The position numbers and the translations under genes are program-made. 36,672 nucleotides of DNA, taken from IMG/VR virus record IMGVR_UViG_3300010354_000240, positions 1 through 36,672 of that record; one strand, 5' to 3'. The notes beneath the pieces are model-generated. The model worked only from the letters and a program-made list of their open reading frames with translations. It was not told where the DNA came from and ran no database searches. Of this stretch, positions 1-7,368 are shown one piece after another (positions within the stretch are counted from its first letter, which is position 1; every line of letters begins with the position of its first letter). This DNA comes from a virus.

Positions 1-1314
1 CGTGTTAGTTCTTTGGGTTTGTCATTTGAAGATCGGGTTAATCCATCTGACTATATTAGATCTCTGGCTATGAGAAAAGTCCCCAAGGGGAACTTAGTTA
101 AAACTGCTAGGGAATTAAAAAAATTTACAATTAGAAGAGAGATCTTTGAATCCGCTCAAGAGATTGCCAAGCGCATGAAAAGCATTGGCTCTGAATCTTC
201 TTATACAGATATTATTGAATCTGCAGATTCTGCTTATAACTCAAAAATTAATCTATATGAAATTGGCAATGATATGCCAGAAAACATATATGATGAAATG
301 GAGTTTATCGTTGAAGATCGTGGCAACAATCCTGTTGTTGAATTTGGCATGATGGGGCCACATAAGAAGGTTAATGAAATCTATGGTTCACTTCTTAGAC
401 CAGGAAATATTACAGTTGTTGTCGCTCGATCTGGCGTTGGTAAAACTCAATTTTGTATGGATTACAGCACCAAAGTTGCCATTAAGTATGGTATTCCAGT
501 ACTTCACTTTGATAATGGTGAAATGAGTAAGGAGGAGCTTATTATGCGTCAGTGTGCCGCTCTATCTGGTGTTCCTATGCACTTGATTGAAACTGGTGAA
601 TGGAGACGTGCTGGTAAAGAAGTTGTAGATCGCATTAGGGCTGTTTGGCCAAAGATCAAACAAATGAAGTTTTATTACTATAATGTTGGTGGCATGGATG
701 TTGATTCTATGATTAAAACATTAAAAAGATTTTATTATGGTAAAGTTGGTAGAGGTAATCAAATGATCTTTTCATTTGACTATATTAAAACAACATCAGA
801 ATCTGGCGGCGGTAAAAATGAATGGCAGGTTGTTGGAGAGATGGTTGACAAGTTTAAAAAATGTGTGCAAAAAGAAATCTTGCACGAAGGTAATCCAATT
901 ATCCCAATGATTACTTCTGTTCAATCTAACCGAAGTGGTATTACTAATAACAGAAACTCTCAGAATATTATTGACGATGAAAGTATTGTATCGCTTTCTG
1001 ATAGGATTACCCAATTCTGCTCCCACATGTTTATTCTTAGAAATAAAACTGCAGATGAAATTGAAACTGAGGGTAGAGCATTTGGCACTCATAAACTGAT
1101 TAATGTTAAAGCTCGACATCTTGGTAAAGATATTGCTGGAGCAGTTGAGCCAGTAAGAATTGGTGATACTCTTAGAAAGAATTTTATTAATTTAGATTTC
1201 AAAAATTTTGCAATTACTGAGAAAGGTGATCTCAGAGATATTTCAAGGTTTATGGATGGAAACGCAGATTTAGAAGATGATAATGAAGACGATGACCTCC
1301 CAGACTTCAATTGA
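1..1314 (+). CDS. DnaB-type replicative helicase, 5' end outside window
   Basis: Hexameric SF4 helicase that would unwind DNA at the phage fork and recruit the primase encoded next. The frame is open to base 1, so the N-terminal primase-interaction domain is at least partly missing. Counting residues from base 13, the RecA-like core shows Walker A (ARSGVGKT) at about 138-145, the DnaB-type catalytic-glutamate stretch (NGEMSKEELIMR) just after it, and a Walker B-like strand ending FSFDYIK near 251-258. The C-terminal region keeps the DnaB pattern (ARHLGKDIAGAVEPVRI) and ends in a very acidic tail rich in Asp and Glu. The 3' end overlaps the primase gene by 38 bp, which suggests one operon and translational coupling. 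Helicase identity is secure. I cannot judge the total length or the true start. Confidence 0.92.
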   Translation, partial: RVSSLGLSFEDRVNPSDYIRSLAMRKVPKGNLVKTARELKKFTIRREIFESAQEIAKRMKSIGSESSYTDIIESADSAYNSKINLYEIGNDMPENIYDEMEFIVEDRGNNPVVEFGMMGPHKKVNEIYGSLLRPGNITVVVARSGVGKTQFCMDYSTKVAIKYGIPVLHFDNGEMSKEELIMRQCAALSGVPMHLIETGEWRRAGKEVVDRIRAVWPKIKQMKFYYYNVGGMDVDSMIKTLKRFYYGKVGRGNQMIFSFDYIKTTSESGGGKNEWQVVGEMVDKFKKCVQKEILHEGNPIIPMITSVQSNRSGITNNRNSQNIIDDESIVSLSDRITQFCSHMFILRNKTADEIETEGRAFGTHKLINVKARHLGKDIAGAVEPVRIGDTLRKNFINLDFKNFAITEKGDLRDISRFMDGNADLEDDNEDDDLPDFN

Positions 1315-2359
1315 TCCAACGCAGATACAATCAACACTAGAGAGTATTGGTTATAAACTATTAGATTTTGGGAATCATTGGAGAACTAATGCCCTTTATC
1401 GAGGAGGTGATAATCAAACATCAGTAAGAATTTATAAAAATACTGGAGTATGGACAGATTTTGTTAACGGTTCGAAATCTTTGCCATTCGAAAAACTATT
1501 ACAATTATCACTTAATTCAGATCCTAAAAAACTAAAAGATATACTCAGCTCTCTTAAAAAATCTGATGAGTTTGTATATACACAGAAAGAAACTATAGAA
1601 ATGGAAGAAATATATCCAGAATCAATGTTGGAAAAGCTTTTCCCAAATTATCTTTTTTATACTAAAAAGGGTTATAGCGAAGATACTTTAAAGTTTTATA
1701 AAACTGGTCTTGCTGGCGCTGGTAAGATGTATCGTCGTATGGTATTTCCTATCTATAATGAACATGGTCAAATTATAGGTTTTAGTGGAAGAAGAATTGA
1801 TGATGATGCAGTACAACTTCCAAAATGGAAGCATCTTGGCAAAAGGAGAAATTGGGTATATCCAGCGATGATACCACAGGAAGAATCTATTGATTCAATT
1901 ATTAAAGAAAAACAAGAAGTTGTTCTGGTTGAAAGCATTGGTGATAGTATGGCACTTTATGAAAGCGGTATTAAAAATAATTTAGTGACCTTTGGTATTG
2001 GTTGTAGTCCATCAATTATTAATTACTTAAATTCATTTCCAATTAAAAAAATAATTATTGCTACTAACAATGATTTCCAATCTGCCGCCAATCATGGATA
2101 CAATGGTGCTGTTAAAATTTTAATGTCATTGCGTAAATATTTTGATTTTGATATGCTTGAAATTAGACTGCCGCCAGAACCATTTAATGATTTTTCTGAT
2201 GCATATCAAAATGGATTTAATCTTAAAAATTGGTATAATCAAACTATAGACAAAGACCAATACATCGACAATTTAAAAAGTTATGTTAAAAGATATCTTA
2301 ACTTTTTTAGTCAAAAGGATGTCGCGGGTTTAATCAAAATACTAGAACATCATGAGTGA
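1277..2359 (+). CDS. DnaG-type primase with degenerate zinc-binding domain
   Basis: Makes RNA primers for the phage polymerase, presumably on the helicase encoded just upstream. Residues ~20-80 follow the spacing of the DnaG CHC2 domain (HWRTNALYRG, then WTDFVNGSKSLPFEKLL) but carry none of its zinc-ligand cysteines. The next part matches the RNA-polymerase basic domain (RRMVFPIYNEHGQIIGFSGRR). The Toprim domain begins at LVESIGDSMAL with the metal-binding glutamate at E219. The later DxD motif reads N-N-D (IATNNDF), so its first aspartate is an asparagine. Three in-frame ATGs (1277, 1283, 1292) are possible starts and none has a ribosome-binding site. The protein is shorter than cellular DnaG because it lacks the C-terminal helicase-binding domain. 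The stop overlaps the next gene by 8 bp. Confidence 0.85.
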   Translation: MIMKTMTSQTSIDPTQIQSTLESIGYKLLDFGNHWRTNALYRGGDNQTSVRIYKNTGVWTDFVNGSKSLPFEKLLQLSLNSDPKKLKDILSSLKKSDEFVYTQKETIEMEEIYPESMLEKLFPNYLFYTKKGYSEDTLKFYKTGLAGAGKMYRRMVFPIYNEHGQIIGFSGRRIDDDAVQLPKWKHLGKRRNWVYPAMIPQEESIDSIIKEKQEVVLVESIGDSMALYESGIKNNLVTFGIGCSPSIINYLNSFPIKKIIIATNNDFQSAANHGYNGAVKILMSLRKYFDFDMLEIRLPPEPFNDFSDAYQNGFNLKNWYNQTIDKDQYIDNLKSYVKRYLNFFSQKDVAGLIKILEHHE

Positions 2360-3395
2360 ACCTAAGACACCTCTTTCAGCAAGTAGAATTAAAACAGTAC
2401 AATCGTGTAGTTGGTTGTATTGGGCTAAATATCATTTGAATCTTCCAGATCCATCTAATGATGGTGCAAAGAGAGGTTCCATTTGCCATTTAATTTTTGA
2501 ATTGCTTGGCGAGAAAAATCGTCGTGATATATATAAATCAATTTTAAAAAGTAAAGATGTTTTTTCACATAGCGGAATCAAACGTTTGATTTTGAAACAT
2601 GCAAAAAAACTTCAAGTTGATGATAAAGAAAATATTGAGTCTATTAAAGAAATGATTCTCAATGGACTTAATTATGATTTTTATGGAGATACAGGTTCAA
2701 AACCAACAGAAGCATTATCTGAAAAAGATTTTGAAATTACCGTTAACGATGAAGAGCGTGATGTAAAATATAAAATTAAAGGATTCATTGATAAACTCTT
2801 TTTATATAAGAAAAATAAATACGCTTTAATTAGAGACTTTAAAACAAGTAAGAAAAAATTTATCGGTAAAGAGGTGACTGATAATCTGCAAGATTATATG
2901 TATAGTCTTGCTGTTAAACATTTGTATCCAGAATATAAGAAGCGCGAAAGTGAATTTTTATTTCTTAAATTTGATCTTGATAAAGATCTGTTAGAGAAAT
3001 CTGATGGTGCGATTCGTATGGAATCAATTAGTGATGATGATATTGAAGGTTTTGAATATCAACTGACAGCAATTCAAGATTACATTGACAATTTTTCCGA
3101 AAATGATGCAATGGGTAATTTTGCGGCAAGTCAACCTTATCCAACTGACAAATCTTTTAGTGGACCACTTCAGTGTGGTTTTGCAAAAGAAAAAGGTCAA
3201 TTAAAAGTTGATGGCACTTTAATGTGGCATTGTCCAGCTAAGTTTGCTTTTGATTATTATGTTATTTTAAATCAAGATGGGCAAGCAATTAAATCTTATT
3301 CTGAAGAAGAATTTTCAGAATCTCTTGTGCCAGATGGGTTTACTTTTGAGAAAAGGTTTTATGCTGGATGCCCAAAGCATCAAAAAACATATTGA
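2352..3395 (+). CDS. Cas4/RecB-like PD-(D/E)XK exonuclease, possible iron-sulfur protein
   Basis: Nuclease of the RecB/AddB/Cas4 superfamily, expected to process DNA ends during replication or recombination. Visible motifs are the N-terminal SASRI...CSWLYW region, H46 in RGSICH, the metal aspartate D147 in KGFIDK, the D162-F-K164 pair in RDFKTSKK, and the Q180xxY motif (LQDYMYS). Four cysteines lie as in Fe-S members of the family: C19 at the N-terminus and C275, C294 and C340 at the C-terminus. A 4Fe-4S cluster is therefore plausible. The gene sits inside the replication operon, overlapping the primase by 8 bp, and is followed by an intergenic sigma-70 promoter. I see no CRISPR array or other cas gene, so a replication/recombination role is more likely than spacer acquisition. 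Confidence 0.85.
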   Translation: MSEPKTPLSASRIKTVQSCSWLYWAKYHLNLPDPSNDGAKRGSICHLIFELLGEKNRRDIYKSILKSKDVFSHSGIKRLILKHAKKLQVDDKENIESIKEMILNGLNYDFYGDTGSKPTEALSEKDFEITVNDEERDVKYKIKGFIDKLFLYKKNKYALIRDFKTSKKKFIGKEVTDNLQDYMYSLAVKHLYPEYKKRESEFLFLKFDLDKDLLEKSDGAIRMESISDDDIEGFEYQLTAIQDYIDNFSENDAMGNFAASQPYPTDKSFSGPLQCGFAKEKGQLKVDGTLMWHCPAKFAFDYYVILNQDGQAIKSYSEEEFSESLVPDGFTFEKRFYAGCPKHQKTY

Positions 3396-3420
3396 CCTTT
3401 ATGTTTATATGCGCTATGAT
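3392..3420 (+). promoter_or_regulatory. Sigma-70 promoter before the polymerase gene set
   Basis: TTGACC at 3392-3397, a 17-nt spacer, then TATGAT at 3415-3420. The expected transcription start (about 7 nt downstream) falls at about 3427, next to the ATG at 3428, so the polymerase message would be leaderless or nearly so. The promoter would let PHP, exonuclease, polymerase and perhaps the Clp gene be expressed separately from helicase and primase. Confidence 0.7.
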
Positions 3421-3427
3421 TTAGTGC

Positions 3428-4189
3428 ATGATCCCACTTTTTAAATCTACTCTTTCAATTGGTAAGAGTATTCTGACATTAGAAGATCCGTCTGATCAAA
3501 GAGATGATGGTCCAGATAGTATTTTTTCAATCGCTTTAGAAAATGATTTAAAGCAGGTTGTTCTTGTAGAAGATTCAATGGTTGGATTTCTTGAGGCATT
3601 TAAGAAATGTAAAGATAATAATTTGCAGCTTGTTTTTGGATACAGATTTATCTGCTGCAATTGTTTTGAGAATAATGACTCATGTCATAAATTAATAGCA
3701 TTTGCTAAAAACGATGATGGCTGTAAAGATTTGAATAAATTTTATAGCGCTATCAATACTCAATTTAATGGAAGAATTGATGCTGAGAATTTACAAAAAC
3801 TTTGGACAGATAACCTCTTGTTAGTTGTTCCTTTTTACGATTCTTTTATCTATAACAATCAATTATATTTAGGTAACTGTATTCCAGATTTTGGATCAAT
3901 TAAACCAATATTTTTTATTGAACGTAATAACCTTCCTTTTGATCATGTTATAGAGAGGGCTGTTTTAAACTTTACTGAAAATGGCAACAAGTATGAAACT
4001 AAACTTGCGAAGTCAATTTATTATAAAAATAAGTGTGATGTTGAGGCTTTGCAGACTTATAAAATTCTTTGTAACCGTTCTTTCGGTAAACAAGCTACAC
4101 TATCTTCTCCTAATTTAAATCATTTTGGGAGTGATGAATTTTGTTGGGAATCATTTAAAGAATATGAAGGAGAACTTACTACGATTTAA
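3428..4189 (+). CDS. Stand-alone PHP domain of DNA polymerase III alpha (split DnaE, N-terminal part)
   Basis: Corresponds to the N-terminal PHP domain that normally begins bacterial DnaE. The opening LFKSTLSIGKSILTLEDP matches where DnaE has its HxHSxYS start, and is followed by the DnaE-like pattern SIFSIALENDLKQVVLVED...FLEAFKKCKDNNLQLVFGYRF. The metal-binding histidines of an active PHP phosphoesterase are absent (Lys-Ser-Thr in place of HxH), so the domain is probably structural, as in many DnaE proteins. The end (DVEALQTYKILCNR) resembles the DnaE segment before the palm domain. With its 253 residues and the 852-residue core gene it adds up to about the length of a full DnaE. It overlaps the exonuclease gene that separates it from the core. 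No Shine-Dalgarno precedes the ATG. The assignment rests on pattern and context. Confidence 0.72.
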   Translation: MIPLFKSTLSIGKSILTLEDPSDQRDDGPDSIFSIALENDLKQVVLVEDSMVGFLEAFKKCKDNNLQLVFGYRFICCNCFENNDSCHKLIAFAKNDDGCKDLNKFYSAINTQFNGRIDAENLQKLWTDNLLLVVPFYDSFIYNNQLYLGNCIPDFGSIKPIFFIERNNLPFDHVIERAVLNFTENGNKYETKLAKSIYYKNKCDVEALQTYKILCNRSFGKQATLSSPNLNHFGSDEFCWESFKEYEGELTTI

Positions 4190-4796
4190 AAATAAACAAA
4201 AGTATCTTATCTTTGATACTGAGACTGAAGGCTTGAATCTTATTAATTCAAGACCTTGGCAGATTGCTTGGATTACTGCTGAAGGTAAAAATATCAAATC
4301 TAAAAATGATAGATTTATCAAATGGGATAATCTACAAGTATCAGAAGGTGCAGCAAAGATAACAGGATTCTCCGAAAGAATTTATGAAGATCGTGCTGAA
4401 GACCCTAAAAAGGTTTGGGCTGATTTTTCAAAATATCTTTATGATCCAGAGTATTTGATTATTGGTCAAAATCTTCTTGGATTTGATGTTTACATGATTA
4501 ATATTTGGAGAAAGCTGATTGGACTTAATAGCGACTATTCTTATGTAGATAGAATTATTGATACTAAATCTCTTGCAACGGCTATTTTCAAAAACATCTT
4601 ACATGATGAACAGAATAAAACTTCTTGGCAGTATAAATTACTAAACCATAAAGAAAAAGGTCTTAAAACATCTCAAGGAACACTATTAAAACATTATAAT
4701 ATTCCTCACGATCCTAAAAAGCTTCATGATGCTCTCTATGATATTGAGATGAATTTCCAAATTTTCCAAAAACAAATTTACGATATCGAAATATGA
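4164..4796 (+). CDS. DnaQ-type 3'-5' proofreading exonuclease (DEDDh)
   Basis: Proofreading exonuclease expected to act with the polymerase core encoded next. The three exonuclease motifs are clear: LIFDTETEG near the N-terminus (Exo I, DxE), IIGQNLLGFDVYMIN in the middle (Exo II Asp), and HDALYDIEM near the C-terminus (Exo III, HxxxxD, the DEDDh form). The frame is open further upstream to TTG 4125 and ATG 4134, but ATG 4164 gives a protein that starts just before the first conserved strand and overlaps the PHP gene by only 26 bp. The stop shares ATGA with the polymerase start, so the two are probably translated together. Its position between PHP and polymerase genes recalls the order of parts in PolC, where the exonuclease lies inside PHP. 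Confidence 0.88.
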   Translation: MKENLLRFKNKQKYLIFDTETEGLNLINSRPWQIAWITAEGKNIKSKNDRFIKWDNLQVSEGAAKITGFSERIYEDRAEDPKKVWADFSKYLYDPEYLIIGQNLLGFDVYMINIWRKLIGLNSDYSYVDRIIDTKSLATAIFKNILHDEQNKTSWQYKLLNHKEKGLKTSQGTLLKHYNIPHDPKKLHDALYDIEMNFQIFQKQIYDIEI

Positions 4797-7351
4797 ACAC
4801 TTTAATCGAACCTTATAAAACACCATGTCCAGTTGGAGTTAAACTTCCAAAAATTCATATTGAAAAAAAACATTATGATCTTTTGGGATGCTCTTCAGAC
4901 ACAAGCAATTTCAACTTTTTAAGAAAGCTTTGTTTTAAGGGGGTGCAAGAAAAAGGTATTGACCAACTTTCTAATAAACAAGTTTATTATGATAGATTAT
5001 CAATGGAGCTTTCAGTTCTTAATGATCTTGGCTTTATTGATTATATTCTTCTAAATTGGGATATTTTAAATTTCTGTCATGAAACTGGTATTCCTACTGG
5101 TGCTGGACGTGGTTCGGCGGCAGGATCTTTGGTTTTGTATGTAATTGGTGTTACTAATATTGATCCAATTAAATATGATCTGTTTTTTGAAAGATTTGTT
5201 TCTAAAAGTCGTGCCAGAAAAATTGAACATAATGGTGAAACGTTTCTTGATGGATCTCTACTAGCAGACGTTGATAATGATATTAGTTATGATCGCCGCC
5301 AAGAAGTTATTGATTATATCAATCGCAAGTATCAAGGTAGAACTTCAAAAATTCTTACTCTAAATACTCTTAGTAGCAAACTTTGTATTAAAGAGTGTGG
5401 TAAGATAGTTGGAGAAATGTCTGAATCTTCTGTTAATGAAATTAGCGATATGATCCCTAAAAAATTCGGTAAAGTTTTCAAGCTTGAGCAAGCTTATTCA
5501 GAAAACGAAAACTTTAAATCATTTGCAAATAAAAACAAAAAGATTTACCGTATTGCTAAAAAGATTGAGGGGCTTGCGAAAAATACAGGAGTTCATCCAT
5601 CTGGAATTGCAATTAGTTTCTATGAACTAGATGAAATTATGCCAGTTCAAACTACTGGCGAAGATGCTATTGTTTCTGGATATGATATGAATAATGTAGC
5701 AGAATTGACTGTTAAGTTTGATATTCTAGGACTCCGCACTCTTTCTGTTATTCACGATGTTTGCTCTCGTATTGGAGTCAAAGTAAATGATATTGATTGC
5801 GATCATGAATCAATTTATGCTGCTTTGCAAACCCTGCAAGCTCCACAAGGATTATTCCAAATTGAAGCTGATACTAACTTTAGAGTTTGTCAAAAAATTG
5901 CTCCTAAAAATCTAGAACAATTATCTGCTGTTGTTGCAATTGCAAGACCTGGTGCATTGGACTTCATGGATAGGTATGCAGACTATGCTAGAAATGGTCA
6001 GTTCCAATCTGTTCATCCATTTTTTGATGATATCTTGAGTTATACTGGTGGTATTCCTCTTTATCAAGAGCAGTTGATGAAAATGGCTGTTAAGGTTGGC
6101 TTTAGTCTTGATGAATCTGAACAATTGCGCCGAATTGTTGGTAAGAAAAAGGTTGATCAAATGGGCGCTTGGAAACAAAAGATTGAAGATAAAATTAAAG
6201 AGAATAATCTAGATTCTGCTGTTGGAGATGTGCTTTGGAAAGTCGCTGAAGACTCAGCAAACTATTCATTCAATAAATCTCACAGTATTTCTTATGCCTA
6301 TCTTGCGGCTATCACTGTATATCTTAAATTTAATTATCCACAACAATTCTTTTTGAGTCTGCTTAAATACGCTCAATATGAGCCAAACCCTCATGAAGAA
6401 ATCAATAAAATTGTCCAAGAGCTTCCTTATTTTGATATTAAACTACTTCCACCAGATCTGTCAAAATCAGATATTGATTTTAAAATTGAAGATAAAAACA
6501 TTAGATACGGTCTTAATTCAATTAAAGGAGTATCAACAAAGGTTTTAGAATCATTATTAGAGTTTAGAGAACAGAGCTTTGTAAACAAATATGAAGTCTT
6601 CCTAGCTGCAAAGCAAGCTGGATTGAATATTGGCGTTCTATCAGCACTAATACAGGCTGGTGTTCTTGATTCCTTTGTTTCCAAAGATCGTTGCAGGTTA
6701 GTTTTAGAGGCTCAAACATTCAACATACTAACTGATAGAGAAAAACGAAATATGGTTTCGTTGGGGGAAAAATATAATTATGATATTTTGAATACTATAG
6801 CAGACTGTTCAAAACAAGAACTTGTTGGTGATGATAATAAAAGAATCTTCTCCGAAAAGAGATTTAATACATTTAAAACTAAATATCAACCATACAAAGA
6901 AATTTATGAGAAAAATCATAAGCATTTAAAATTTGCCAATTGGTTCTTTGAAACTAAATTGCTTGGTTACAGCTATTCTTATAATGTCAGAGAAATTTTT
7001 AAAAATGAGGTTGAGGGCAGCTTGATTTCTTCAAACGATATCTCTAAGATTGAAGAAAACCAAACAGTTAAATTTGTTGGCACTGTTTCCGATATTATGA
7101 CCAGAACCAGCGCTAATGGCAATAAATATGCAAGAATGGATGTTTATGATGATCTTGGCAAGTTGACCATCTTATTAATGGACTCTGAGCGAGAAGGTAG
7201 ATTGACAAATTACCTAAACTCTGGTAAGATCCTGCCTAAGAAAGACTCGATTGTGATCATTTCTGGCAAAAAGAATAGAGATATCGTTTTCGCTGATAAA
7301 CTCTCTCTTTTAGAAGAAAAGATTTACATGAAGCTCTCAGAAATTAAATAA
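4793..7351 (+). CDS. DNA polymerase III alpha catalytic core (DnaE without PHP)
   Basis: C-family replicative polymerase. The palm is clear: TGAGRGSAAGSLVLYVIG at ~102-119, NIDPIKYDLFFERF, then ADVDNDISYDRR, whose D161 and D163 align with the two DnaE catalytic aspartates. The third is D310 in TVKFDILGLRT. Further DnaE landmarks are TGVHPSGIAI, GLFQIEAD, IARPGALDF, YQEQLMKMA, RRIVGKKKVDQM and SFNKSHSISYAYLA. A helix-hairpin-helix stretch (YGLNSIKGV) and a C-terminal OB-fold (KFVGTVSDIMTRTSANGNKY) follow. No PHP domain precedes the palm; it is encoded two genes upstream. Catalytic residues are intact, so it should be active. The start overlaps the exonuclease stop as ATGA. I did not find an obvious clamp-binding motif. 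Confidence 0.93.
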   Translation: MNTLIEPYKTPCPVGVKLPKIHIEKKHYDLLGCSSDTSNFNFLRKLCFKGVQEKGIDQLSNKQVYYDRLSMELSVLNDLGFIDYILLNWDILNFCHETGIPTGAGRGSAAGSLVLYVIGVTNIDPIKYDLFFERFVSKSRARKIEHNGETFLDGSLLADVDNDISYDRRQEVIDYINRKYQGRTSKILTLNTLSSKLCIKECGKIVGEMSESSVNEISDMIPKKFGKVFKLEQAYSENENFKSFANKNKKIYRIAKKIEGLAKNTGVHPSGIAISFYELDEIMPVQTTGEDAIVSGYDMNNVAELTVKFDILGLRTLSVIHDVCSRIGVKVNDIDCDHESIYAALQTLQAPQGLFQIEADTNFRVCQKIAPKNLEQLSAVVAIARPGALDFMDRYADYARNGQFQSVHPFFDDILSYTGGIPLYQEQLMKMAVKVGFSLDESEQLRRIVGKKKVDQMGAWKQKIEDKIKENNLDSAVGDVLWKVAEDSANYSFNKSHSISYAYLAAITVYLKFNYPQQFFLSLLKYAQYEPNPHEEINKIVQELPYFDIKLLPPDLSKSDIDFKIEDKNIRYGLNSIKGVSTKVLESLLEFREQSFVNKYEVFLAAKQAGLNIGVLSALIQAGVLDSFVSKDRCRLVLEAQTFNILTDREKRNMVSLGEKYNYDILNTIADCSKQELVGDDNKRIFSEKRFNTFKTKYQPYKEIYEKNHKHLKFANWFFETKLLGYSYSYNVREIFKNEVEGSLISSNDISKIEENQTVKFVGTVSDIMTRTSANGNKYARMDVYDDLGKLTILLMDSEREGRLTNYLNSGKILPKKDSIVIISGKKNRDIVFADKLSLLEEKIYMKLSEIK

Positions 7352-7352
7352 T
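7323..7352 (+). promoter_or_regulatory. Possible sigma-70 promoter before the Clp gene
   Basis: TTTACA at 7323-7328, an 18-nt spacer and AATAAT at 7347-7352 inside the end of the polymerase gene. A start near 7359 would leave a leader of about 10 nt before the ATG at 7369. In such AT-rich DNA a match of this quality can be chance. Confidence 0.3.
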
Positions 7353-7368
7353 AATTGTGTAAAAATAT

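Noticed and set aside
796-1119. Minus-strand frame of 107 codons within the helicase gene
   Set aside because: It is antisense to strongly conserved helicase motifs and lacks any recognisable protein pattern.
2352-3395. CRISPR-Cas4 locus
   Set aside because: The nuclease resembles Cas4, but no repeats/spacers or other cas genes are present and it sits in a replication operon.
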